From Rutidosis leptorrhynchoides (taxonomy: Eukaryota > Streptophyta > Magnoliopsida > Asterales > Asteraceae): a DNA stretch of 64,000 nucleotides. The notes under the pieces are model-generated. The model did no database searches, was not told where the DNA came from, and saw only the letters and a program-made list of their open reading frames with translations. Below are positions 47,388-61,538 of this stretch, in pieces (position 1 is the stretch's first letter; each line of letters begins with the position of its first letter). Both the position numbers and the translations under genes were made by a program. The stretch covers positions 336,807,001 through 336,871,000 of the forward strand of contig NC_092338.1 of the NCBI RefSeq assembly GCF_046630445.1. Direction: 5' to 3'.

Positions 47388-50300
47388 TTACTCCATAGTA
47401 GCATCAGCTTCATCTGGATCGGCTTCTTCATACTCGACGTCCTGTTCTTCAAACTTCACACCAACCAGAAACTTTATGCTTACCTACAAGCCAGATCAGT
47501 TCAAATCAAACACACTCGCGTATACACAATACAACGTTTCCTATAAAAACCTATTAGTCGAACGTTCCTTTACCTGTTTGGGATCATAAACCGCGTACTC
47601 ATTGTATTCAAGAACGCTATCTTTATGCTCCGAAGCAACCAAACTACCACACGGCACCTTAATATCATCTTTCCAAACAAAATGTTCTTTCTCGTCCGTT
47701 TTCTTTCTTCCCAACCCCTTCACTCCGGCTTTTTTCTCTTCTAGAGATTTCGTATCCTGCAAATTCAATCGCATTTTGTTGAATAGACCCAATGTTTTTA
47801 TATGCCTAGTAAAACTCAAGTAAAATTAAACAATGTAGTACCTCAGGTGGAGTAGACATTTCCGTAATTTCCTCGCCAAGGCCCGCCACAGCTAAAACCA
47901 AAAACCCTTCTGGTCTGTCAACCGCCGTGTACCCAAATCGAGCTGCCTCCGCAGCTGCATCAGAACACACTATGGCCCTACCAAACTATAATTTAAAGCA
48001 CAAAGGTTTTGTTATGTTACACACACACTAATATCATATAATATATAATATAAATATAAATAAATATATAATTATAATTGAAATGTAAAAGCTTTCTTAG
48101 TTCCCACCATATATCCTGAAACCGGGAGTGTGCATACGGCAGGTAAAAACCCTTTATGCAAGTGCCTCATTAGGTTCGAACTTCTTGTACCTGTAAGCGT
48201 AACAGATTAAAATGAATCACAATATCCAATTACTAAGCGAAAGTAAGCACTTGTTGTCTTATAACGTTCCTTACCACACCATAGAAGAACCTTGTTTGGA
48301 AGTTTCTTGATTTCATCATAAGAAGGTCCCGCACTCACTTCGACTTCGAATATGTTCTCCACCGACACTCCGTAACTCTATAACGGACAAAACAAAAAAA
48401 CATCAGATTCGGATTTCAAATGCTAAACAGCAAGTAGAACAAATGATTCTTACAATCTCTCCAACTTTCACAGGCTCATAAGTCTTCTCAACGTATTTAA
48501 GGATCATCTTGTAGTCCTCCGATTCCTTATCCAAGGGAGAAATCGAGCACCCTAGCTTTTTGTATCGATCAAATAACGGGTCGTCGAGTGTATCACCACT
48601 CATGTCCCCTATAATCCTCGAAGCCACATTTATGTCTCGCACAGTTTCAAGTACAGACGCACCCTACCATAACATAAGTACATGTTAGCAAAATACATGC
48701 AAGCGTTAAAAATAAATGAAACTGAACAAGACGTTAACTGCTTACATGGTCTGCAACATCTTGGTGATCTCGAAATATGAAAGGCCTTGTAGAATGCAAC
48801 AACGTGAACCATCTTTGACTAAAATCTGACCATATAGCGTTAGCACTCTGCTCGTGAACCTTCATGGTTGCAAACTTCTCCACAAATTCAAGTAAAACAT
48901 CCTCACCTAAAACCACACACGTCAGCAACGATAACAAAAAATAAAAATAAAAAAAGAACTGAACTTTTTAAAAGTTGGAGCTTTACATCTTTTTATATGC
49001 AAATCAGTAAGCATGGCGACAGGGAGATCAGGTGCATCGAGTCCCAACTCCATTAAAGCATACCGATAAATCTCTTGACCACACAAGACTTTCATGAAAT
49101 TAGCCACCATCGAATCAAGCTTACAATGAGCTGCGGCTGCACCGAGCTGCCTAAGACCAAGACCACCGTATCTTACATCGAACCCATCATCCTACACAAA
49201 ACGATACACGTGAACAACAATTCATATGATGCACGTTAACAACCTCCACGAATAAACGGTAACAATAAGTCACCATGTCGATCGGGAAGAACTTTTGCGG
49301 TTTCTTATGAATTTTCTTCTCCCGTTCCCAAGGCTCGAACTCGTTCCCGGTTAACTCCTCAAACAATCTCGCAAACTCCTTGATCGCATCGTCTACGTTC
49401 TCCCACTCTTCGACTCTTACGTCTGCTCGTGGGTCCGCCCCAACTTTTCCCCTCTTGTAGTACAAGTGTAAACGGTTCTCGGGTACCATTATAAGTTGTG
49501 TAACACAAAACCTGCATACAAGCAGCGCGTAATCATGAAGTAACATATAAAGCGTAATCATAAAGTAACCAATAACCACATTCACCGAATAATTGGTAGG
49601 AACTAAAGGCAATTTACTCGTTTACTCTTCTTCCTCGGTCACAAACAGAAAACGCACAATTATATAAGATCCCGTCTTTCTCAAATATAACACCACCTTC
49701 TTTATCTAACTTGCTATCTTTATGTACCCCTCTTTTACCATACATCTTAACCTGCAAAAATACAACGAACCCGTTTAATAAAGATCGAGTCTTTTTGCAA
49801 AAAGATTGCGGAAAACGTTACGGAAATATCGGATTTTTACCTCGGCATTTAAAGATTCAAGAGCCTCTTGACTCGGATCTTGCTTATCCCATGGGATACC
49901 TTTTCCGTCAACAACAAGATCACTAGCAACATCATACGAATCTAGAGGCATTGGTTCTTGCTTTTCGATACTATCGTGCAACCAAGATTCACGCACAACA
50001 GGAGTACCACGTTCCCTGCTCGATTTCGCAATTTCAAGAAACGTAATTTACTACTTACATCAAAATAGGATTATTTTGTAAAATATATATAGATTGAAAG
50101 AAGTACTAACAATGCTTCTGTAACTTTAGATGAACCTCCTCGGTCGCGTTCGGATGCCGGCACGACTAAACACGTTACACCTAATACGAAAATCAATCAT
50201 TATTAATTAAAGCATCAAATACTAGACACTCACATGAGCTAGAAACTAAGTTGTCAACGACCGATACCTATGATATGATTAGCTACTTTTCCACCATGTT

Positions 50301-52436
50301 TTTCGATCATTGACTTCCAATATTGCTGCAAAAGAATTAGTGAAAACTTCAATCCGAAAAATAATTATAACTCGAAAATTGGCAAAAAACGAACACTTAA
50401 GTGCTCTGAAACAGAGCTTACATGGGTGCGAGACAGTCGACCAGATAACGATATAACCATTCCTGCGAAGGGTTTATCTGTTGGCTTTAACTCCCTTTTT
50501 GGTCTTGCATTTGGATTCTGATGTTTCTTCAACAACTACAAACAAATTTCACACACGGAAAAAAAACGGTCTACCTCAGAAAAATCAATTAATTACGGAG
50601 TATTTACAAAACACCAAATAACAAAATAAACAAAATAGAACAGAAAAAACTTTTAGAAATGTGCAATTTGTGAAAGGCTAGCAAATACAGTAAGGTTTTT
50701 ATCTTTTTAAGATAACAGTTACATAAATAAAAAATAAAAATAGGACAATGTTAAACAAGCCCTCATATGTACATTTTACTATTGTCTAGATTGAATTAAT
50801 TGTAAAGTATAAACACATAGTATTCCTTCACGGTGACCTAAAATTATAAATAAGTGATCAAGTTATAGTATATGGTATAAATAAACATAATATTTACGGT
50901 TAATCTTACTCACTATCTTCTGGGTCGAATTATTATTATAACTACTCCTTCACGATAACTTTAAATTATAAATAAATAATTAACTTATAGTACATGGTAA
51001 CATTCTCCATACAAGCAAAAAGTAAGACCAGCAATTACAATTATTTAACTATAACTGCTACCATAGAACCTAAACATAACAACGAACTATGTAATAGAAA
51101 GGAATAATGACCGTACCTCAGAAATGGCGGATTCTTGAACGAAATCGGGATATTTGATTGGTTCATCCAATCTATTAGGGTCTCTAGAGCTATAAGTACA
51201 CGTGGACCACTCGCTATAAGATCCTCTACACACGTACTTCTGACCATCGTACTCAACCATCCCACCGCAAACCGGACAGTCGCTTAATGTCCCATAAAAC
51301 ATCATATCTTGACTGCACATACACACATTACGAATGTTATTTCATCCATGATATAATATAGTTGCTAAATTTAAATTAATGATGCTCAAAATCAAGGTCA
51401 CAGCACATATATTACCACCATAAATATTTTTTTATGTCCCATTTAATTTCCTAACTCGGTTCATATTCATAGTAAAATTATACACAAGTTGTCACTCTAT
51501 GAGTAGAGAAAGGATACTAGGCGTAATTTTACACTTCTAGTATAATTTTCTGACCTATAGTTAAAACATTTAAGGATGTTCCATATTCATACAAAGTAAC
51601 AAAAATTGTAATTTATAAAATTTATATTTAAATAGTTTAATAGAATGAGTTTCATTTTGTAACCTAATACTCCCTAAGTTCCAATCCACAAAAAAAAAAA
51701 AAAAACAAATTATTTAAAAAAATATCATTATTTTAATTTTTACTCCATTTTTATCCACTTTTTCCCATATAAAGCAAAGGTATAAATATGCATATATAAA
51801 GCAAATAGCAAATGTATAAAGATTATATGCATAAGTCAAAGGTATAAATGAACTTTACCTAATTTAAAAAATATCATTATTTATAATTTTACTCTTTCTT
51901 TTTAACTATTTTTTCCCTATAAAGCAAAGTTATAATTATAAATATGATTAAAGCAAAGGTATAAAATAAAGAAAAGGTATAAATGAACTTTATCTCATCC
52001 GTAAACTTAATAATATGGACAATTAATTAGGGACGGAAGCGTACATATCTATTTTTAAGGTGTTTTTAGTGTATATGTATCATATATACGTACAAATATA
52101 ATGTATATGTATACAAACATACCATCTAGGAACAACAGCATCATCGGAGCCTGAAGTCTCGACGTTATTGGCTTCGAGTATTTGGCGCATCTGGTCAATA
52201 GAAAGATGTTGACTTGTCGTTTTACAAAACTTATCAAACTCAATTATAACATCAGTAACAGATTTATTGTTTGAATTCCCATTATGCGTGTCTTCAGATT
52301 TGGGCTTCTTTTTAGGAGAATCATGTTCATGATCATGTTCTTGTTGTTTTTCAGCCTTTTGTTTTCTTGTCATGATGATTTTATCTTCTTCATTAGATGG
52401 TGGGTGGTTGTGTGATCGTGTTTCTTGAACCTTCAT
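47388..52436 (-). CDS. PARP3: Poly(ADP-ribose) polymerase 3 (PARP3), 16 exons
   Basis: Exons: 52123-52436, 51117-51312, 50422-50535, 50268-50325, 50111-50180, 49841-50015, 49618-49751, 49274-49511, 48987-49191, 48746-48906, 48454-48663, 48275-48377, 48108-48190, 47842-47985, 47574-47756, 47388-47483. All have GT-AG borders and matching phases, giving 827 residues (Arabidopsis PARP3 is 814 from memory). Start MKVQETRSHNHPPSNEED resembles the Arabidopsis start. Domains: Lys-rich probable nuclear signal (about 20-50), PADR1-type zinc region (CQDMMFYGTLSDCPVCGG, 105-165), BRCT (188-285), WGR (310-430), PARP regulatory helices (445-560), catalytic domain (590-820). The nuclear role in DNA-damage response and seed physiology is known for the family. 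The H-Y-E triad reads Cys (LLWCGTRSSN), Val (GRAIVCSD), Glu (YNEYAVYD), as in other plant PARP3 proteins, so canonical polymer synthesis is doubtful. Confidence 0.96.
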
Positions 52437-52606
52437 GATGATTGTCTCAAACGTTGATCAACTGTTTCGGGTAACAGAAAGTGATATGTGATTGTTTTTT
52501 AAGATTGATGAAGTGATAAACGGTAGAGGTGAATTTATTGTGTGCAAGGAGGTGGAGTAAATAAGAAAGTGACACGTAGATTTTATGTGGCTTGACTCTT
52601 GTTTGA

Positions 52607-52612
52607 CACGTG
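52607..52612. promoter_or_regulatory. G-box/ABRE-like ACGT element upstream of PARP3
   Basis: The palindrome CACGTG lies about 170 bases before the start codon. Other ACGT cores are nearby (GACACGTAG near 52571, ATACGTGTC near 52625, CCACGTAG near 52784). ACGT clusters of this kind bind bZIP factors in abscisic-acid and stress promoters, and PARP3 is a seed and stress gene in other plants. Function here is inference. Confidence 0.4.
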
Positions 52613-52686
52613 TACTTTTAGATATACGTGTCTCTTTGTTAGATGACGCTGTTCTGTATCTGAGCATATAATAGCGGGACTTAAAT

Positions 52687-52694
52687 ATTGCCCG
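52687..52694 (+). promoter_or_regulatory. E2F-like motif upstream of PARP3
   Basis: ATTGCCCG fits the plant E2F consensus WTTSSCSS, about 250 bases before the start codon. Such sites are common in S-phase and DNA-repair genes. A single short match can occur by chance. Confidence 0.3.
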
Positions 52695-53171
52695 CCCTAC
52701 CTTGTCAGTTTTTAGAATAAAAATATCACCCACGGTCAATAAGTGTGGGATGACGTGGTGTCTCAAAGTGGATTACATCTTGCCACGTAGATTTTTTACT
52801 TTCTAGTTCTAGTACAGTTTGCCAACAAGACTCATTGTGGTTTCTTTCATTAGACCACTCCCAACCATGACGTACTGGAGAGCTACATCAACGCCACATT
52901 AGCTTTCTCTCTCCATTTATTTTTCACTTCCTCTCCATCACACACCACTACCAACCATGACATCCTTCCTCCCCATCACATGGCCCCACATTTTTTTTAT
53001 TAATATTTATTACTATTATTATTATTATTATTAATATTATTTTTATGTCAATTATATCTTTTTGAACAACACATTTTATTAAATTAAAAAGTTACGGTTA
53101 CATTTTTTTGAAATTAAAAAGACATAAATTAAAATACAATACAAGAACATATAAATTAAACAAATAAAACA

Positions 53172-54457
53172 CTACTCGTCGTCTTCGTCGTCGGATTGAA
53201 ACGCGTTTTGATAAATTTTTTGGATCTTATTTTTGGCTCTCATCACCAACGCGTGTTGTTCGGGAGTCATGTCGGGTGCACAAGGTTGTGTAAGAAACGT
53301 TAAACTATCCAACATGGTACGCCTCTCGGTTTCAATGTATATTTTTTCCATGGTTAACCTTGTAGCATTTGCGGTTTCGATTAACGTTTGGCGGGCTTCC
53401 TCGGACGACAAACGTGAGGTCGCATCGGATGAACCCGAACTCCTATGAGTCTTGGAACTTGCACGACCCGGCGGACGACGTAAAGGTTCTTCATGGAAAT
53501 TCGGAGCACTTTGATTCCCGGCTCCACCACTCGGACCCGCGGCTCCACCACTCGGACCACTTTCATTCGCGGGTCCATCACTCGGTAACTCCATCAGAGT
53601 ATGTTTTTTGTTCACGACTCCTTCGTATGTTAAAAATTTCGGACATTCTTTGAGAACTTTCCACGCATCCTCGTATAAGAAGTTACGACCCATTTGATCC
53701 TTAAACGCACGTCGAGCATGTGACATGATATCGGCTTCGTTTTGGCCACTTTGCCAAAAAATTTCAAGTTTCGAGTAAATTCCGATATATAACTTGATAT
53801 CTTTGGACATTTTGGTCCATTTTCCCGTAATTTGATCCATTCGACGTTGTTCCCGAACTTGCTCATTGTAAACTCTTTGGATCGTCCCCCAAAATGAGTC
53901 TTTTGCTTGATTAGTTCCCACCACCATATTTTCCGAAACTTGCATCCACACCGTTGCCAAAATCTACTTTCGTCGTCCGACCACGGACTTTTTTTGCAAA
54001 TTACTTTCTTTCCTTTTCCTTTACGATTTCTCCCAACACGTTCTTCGTTTTGACTAACTTCAAATTCATCGGGTTGAGTTTCTTGAACCTCTTCGATTTG
54101 TTCTTCTTCGGATTCATTTTCGGAAGGAATTTGAGTAGGTACTCGAATTTGATTTTCTTGAAAACTAGGTTGTCGAATGACATGTTGTTGGATGACTTGT
54201 TGTTGAGGAACAAATTGTTGGACGTTAGGAAATTGTTGTTGAGGACGGTAGTTGGAATATTGAGGTGTAGAAACAAAAGCGGGTGAACGTGAAGCATAAG
54301 ATGCGAACCCCAATCCTTGATTCGGGTTAGAAGATGAACCGGTAGGTGAGTTATACATTTGTGATTCAAGTAGCGTTTGGAAAAAATCATTACTTTGTTG
54401 TGTGTAGAACGGCTCGGACGTTAAATTTTGATTGTTCTTGGATGATTTTTTAGGCAT
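53172..54457 (-). pseudogene. Pong ORF1-like Myb/NAM-associated protein, two frames
   Basis: The first frame starts MPKKSSKNNQNLTSEPFYTQ (54457) and has a Gln-rich N-terminus and an acidic middle, then a Myb-like start KKSPWSDDESRF. The Myb-like domain continues in the next frame as ATVWMQVSENMVVGTNQAKD, then SFWGTIQRVYNE, a Gly/Pro/Ser linker and a C-terminal helical region resembling the NAM-associated domain, ending DDEDDE at 53172. A base appears to be missing at the A/T run 53959-53962, which splits the product of about 428 residues. In plants such proteins are often labelled GST T3-like, which is misleading because there is no GST fold here. In Pong elements ORF1 helps the transposase bind DNA. 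Confidence 0.78.
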
Positions 54458-54724
54458 TTTTTTTTAGTTGAAAATGGGTTTGAGATGAGTAATGTTGAAA
54501 AAATAATGGTTTTAGTTGGAAGTAAAAGAGTGTTTGTATGTTTATTTGGTAAAATATATTGGGTGTTTATATAGAAAAAAGAAAAGCAAAAAAACAAAAA
54601 AAAAAAAACCCCGTTGGTAGCCAACGGCTACTTCTGTTTCTGATTTTCTGTTTCTGATTTACTACCGTTGCCCGCCCTCAAACTGTGATACATATGATTT
54701 AATCGAGAACGGAAGCAGGAAAGA

Positions 54725-54805
54725 GATTGGAGGGCGGCCGAGGGCGGCTAGAATGCCATCGGCGCCCTCGAGGGCGGCGGAGGAGTGGGCTGAGGGCGGT
54801 TCCCG
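54725..54805. repeat. Subterminal GAGGGCGG repeats of the Pong-like element
   Basis: Several copies of GAGGGCGG or AGGGCGG in about 80 bases, plus inverted forms (CGCCCTC). Clustered short subterminal words are typical transposase or ORF1 binding sites. The composition contrasts with the AT-rich surroundings. Confidence 0.55.
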
Positions 54806-54828
54806 TTCTCGAACCGTTGGGAGTGGTC

Positions 54829-55963
54829 TTGCCTTGCTTCACGGTATAGAACGGATTTTGCTACTCCTTTTTCAACATAGTAAATAACTAAATACTATTC
54901 TGTCTTTTAAATTTATTGTATTTCAAATTCAAACATATATAGTTTTCATATTCATATTCATATGAATTGTTTTTAATAAAATTAAAGTTAGGGATGTATG
55001 CTCAGTAAATCAAATAAGGAGCTTATAATATCACGCCCCAAAAACTAGTTGTGTACGTGGTGTATAAAGTAACACATGTTTGCTCACTATTTGACCGTTT
55101 ACTTCCTTGGAAATGGGTATTGAGGTCAGCAAAAATGGAGGGTTAAATCTTCTTAAGACATTGCACGTGGGAACAACCCCGTTACGTATTGCTGTTCACT
55201 TGGACAGGACCTCAAAAAATTGTCCTGATAAATAAATCCGTATGTTAACGAGTAATTTATAAGACACATGTTTTAGATTGTAGGAAAAATATTTATTTGT
55301 ATTTTTAATTTTGGTTGAAAATTAAGGAATAAATATCAGCTTTTAGATTAATATAATTAATAGATAGAATTAAAAATGCAAGACAATCACATGTAATTGT
55401 CATGACAATCAAATGTGATTGTAAAGATTCAATTAATGTAATTGTAAGATGTCAAACAAAATTAAGGATTCAAATAAGTATTTCACTTCAATTTGAAAAA
55501 CGTACATTATCATCATTTTATTGAAGAAAAACTATTAAATGTTATGGTAGAGTAATAAATTGATAGGGACAATGATCTTTTAGAAACAAACGCTTTCAAT
55601 AAGAGAGAATAAATTGTAAAAGTCGTATGACTCAAACTGAAATAATAACTAATAAGGTGACTTCAACTTTGGGTTACAGGAATATGAAGGGAAAAAAAAA
55701 TAACAAATTGGCTCTAATTCAAACTCCTAACAATAAGCAAATTCTAAGTTATCTAAAAAGTAACTTAAATATAGACTCCATAAAAAAAAAAAATTCTTAT
55801 TCAAGGAGTACAACATTCTATCTTTTAACTTTATTGTATTTCAAACAAATATATTATTCATATTCATATAAAGTTTTTTGATACTCCGTCATTAAAGTTA
55901 GGGATATATGCCCAATAAACCAAATAAGACCATGTGTTAAGGAGTTGTATGGTGGCGTGGGGC
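54829..55963. other. Intergenic DNA with a diverged direct repeat
   Basis: AT-rich and non-coding. A block of about 120 bases at 54890-55015 (CTTTTAAATTTATTGTATTT, later AAAGTTAGGGATGTATGC) recurs in diverged form at 55800-55925. The short ORF at 55627-55881 is Asn/Lys-rich and looks random. No gene supported. Confidence 0.5.
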
Positions 55964-56538
55964 TGTTAGGATTTAGGACTAAATAATATGAGTGATTTTC
56001 AAAAAATTACTCTTTCCACATATACAAACAAAGATAGTAACGATAAAAATAAAAATGCGATAATTTAACGTGGTTACATGTAATCAATAGTTGATTACTT
56101 TAATTCACGGATCAAACTAGAGAGATTTTATTGATAGACTTCGTGATACATTGTATGAGTTACATTAGGGTGCTTATATAGGCAAAACTCAACAAGTAAA
56201 TAACTTAACGAACAAGAAAACTCGATTTTGGAAGCTTTGGCGACCAGTCCTCGACTCACGAGTCTTCTGCTTCTTTGTTTTGTTTAAGCTACTTCACCCC
56301 AACAATCTCCCACTTGAAGGAGACTTTTCCAATCTTCGTCAACTGAACACATCAACAAACTAACCAAGACTGTCAAACCATCATTCATACCGCCAAAACG
56401 CCATTTGGGACACGCACACTCAACACATACGTTTGATGAGTAGATTTTCGATACAAGGTCTTCAACACTTCTTGTTAGACTCGAACCATCATCTCTCTAT
56501 CTCTCTAGTTTGTCATCTTCTCTCATCAATTCATGAGA
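55964..56538 (-). mobile_element. Copia remnant: one LTR plus adjoining 3' internal DNA
   Basis: The LTR at 55964-56304 (TGTTAGGATTT to CACCCCAACA) is followed by ATCTCCCACTTG and then a stretch closely similar to 18755-18975 of the copia element (CCATTTGGGACACGCACACT, ACAAGGTCTTCAACAC). It is a related but distinct Tork-type family. The rest is displaced by the LTR that begins at 56539. Confidence 0.8.
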
Positions 56539-56695
56539 TGTAATGACCCTAACCCCTTATCGAAAAACGGACGCATATAAACCCCATATGCGGCGCATAT
56601 GTAGTGTAATTTTGAGCCACTTGATGATAGACGAAAATATGCGGTGCATGAGATGAAAATTTGAGGTGCATATCCTGCTTAAGGGTAATATGCGG
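56539..56695 (+). repeat. Gypsy-type LTR start, interrupted
   Basis: Starts TGTAATGACCCTAACCC, the usual TGTAAYGACCC beginning of plant chromovirus LTRs. Repeated words such as ATATGCGG and GGTGCAT fill it. After 157 bases another LTR begins. Confidence 0.6.
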
Positions 56696-57358
56696 TGTAA
56701 CGACCCGGCTTTTTCGACTTGCTTTTGTGCTTTGTGCTTTCACGAAACTGCGTATATGTGCGTACTGAGCTAGTTTATGCTCTGGGATCTTATTTAATGA
56801 TTAATTACTTTCATTAATACCTTACAACGTGCTATTAAGTGTGTAATCACTTAACTTGATCCCCGAATGCTTTTACGACCGTTGGTGTCACTTGACGTTT
56901 GAAACGAGCTATGTACCTGGTACACGTTTAACTTTGGTCATATTCGGAATATTATGACTACGAAACACTAATTGTTATTTTATAATGACAATTACTTGGG
57001 TTTTTGGTTGCTTAATTACGCTTAGTAATTTACTAGAACACACTAGTTAGTCTTGTTGGACTTTCTACCTTGTTGGACTTTAGCCCACCCTACACTAGCT
57101 TGTGGACTATTTAATTAGCCCAATTTTAATAAGTTAGTGACCCATATTAATGTAAGACAAATGCCCATTTATTAGAGGGAACATACTAGCATTTTTGTTA
57201 ACCATAATCACAATTGTTGCATGGGATCCCAACATAAGCACCAACTTTAGACAACTATTAACTAAAAAGCAAAGGTTGTCCCCCCTTGTCTCCTCCCAAA
57301 CCCCACGGCCTAAGCACCCCTTCCCCCTATAAATACCACACAAACCTCCCCCATTTTA
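56696..57358 (+). repeat. Gypsy-type LTR, 5' 663 bp with TATA box, interrupted by element D
   Basis: Starts TGTAACGACCCGGC and includes a C-rich stretch and the TATA-like CCTATAAATACC at about 57326. It then stops at the first base of the D LTR. It looks like the U3 part of a plus-strand LTR, with the rest presumably beyond 64000. Confidence 0.65.

Positions 57359-61538
<4,180 letters not shown>

Larger units (their letters stand above)
52853..54828 (-). mobile_element. Pong-like (PIF/Harbinger) element with ORF1 only, 1,976 bp
   Basis: The ends GACCACTCCCAAC and GTTGGGAGTGGTC are 13-bp perfect inverted repeats (14 bp if one more base is counted each side), similar in style to the GGCCAGTCACAATGG ends of Pong/mPing. 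The left flank is TTA, the usual target, and the right flank is TTG, so the duplication is imperfect. The interior has a Myb-like ORF1 on the minus strand but no transposase frame, although full Pong elements are about 5 kb. A GC-rich subterminal region with repeated GAGGGCGG lies at 54730-54800. It ends about 415 bases upstream of the PARP3 start codon. Confidence 0.78.

Noticed and set aside
53172-54457. Glutathione S-transferase T3-like label often given to such proteins
   Set aside because: No GST fold or thioredoxin-like N-terminus is present. The sequence is a Myb-like domain with a NAM-associated C-terminus.
55627-55881. 84-codon plus-strand ORF
   Set aside because: Low-complexity Asn/Lys/Tyr composition typical of AT-rich DNA, no start context and no domain.
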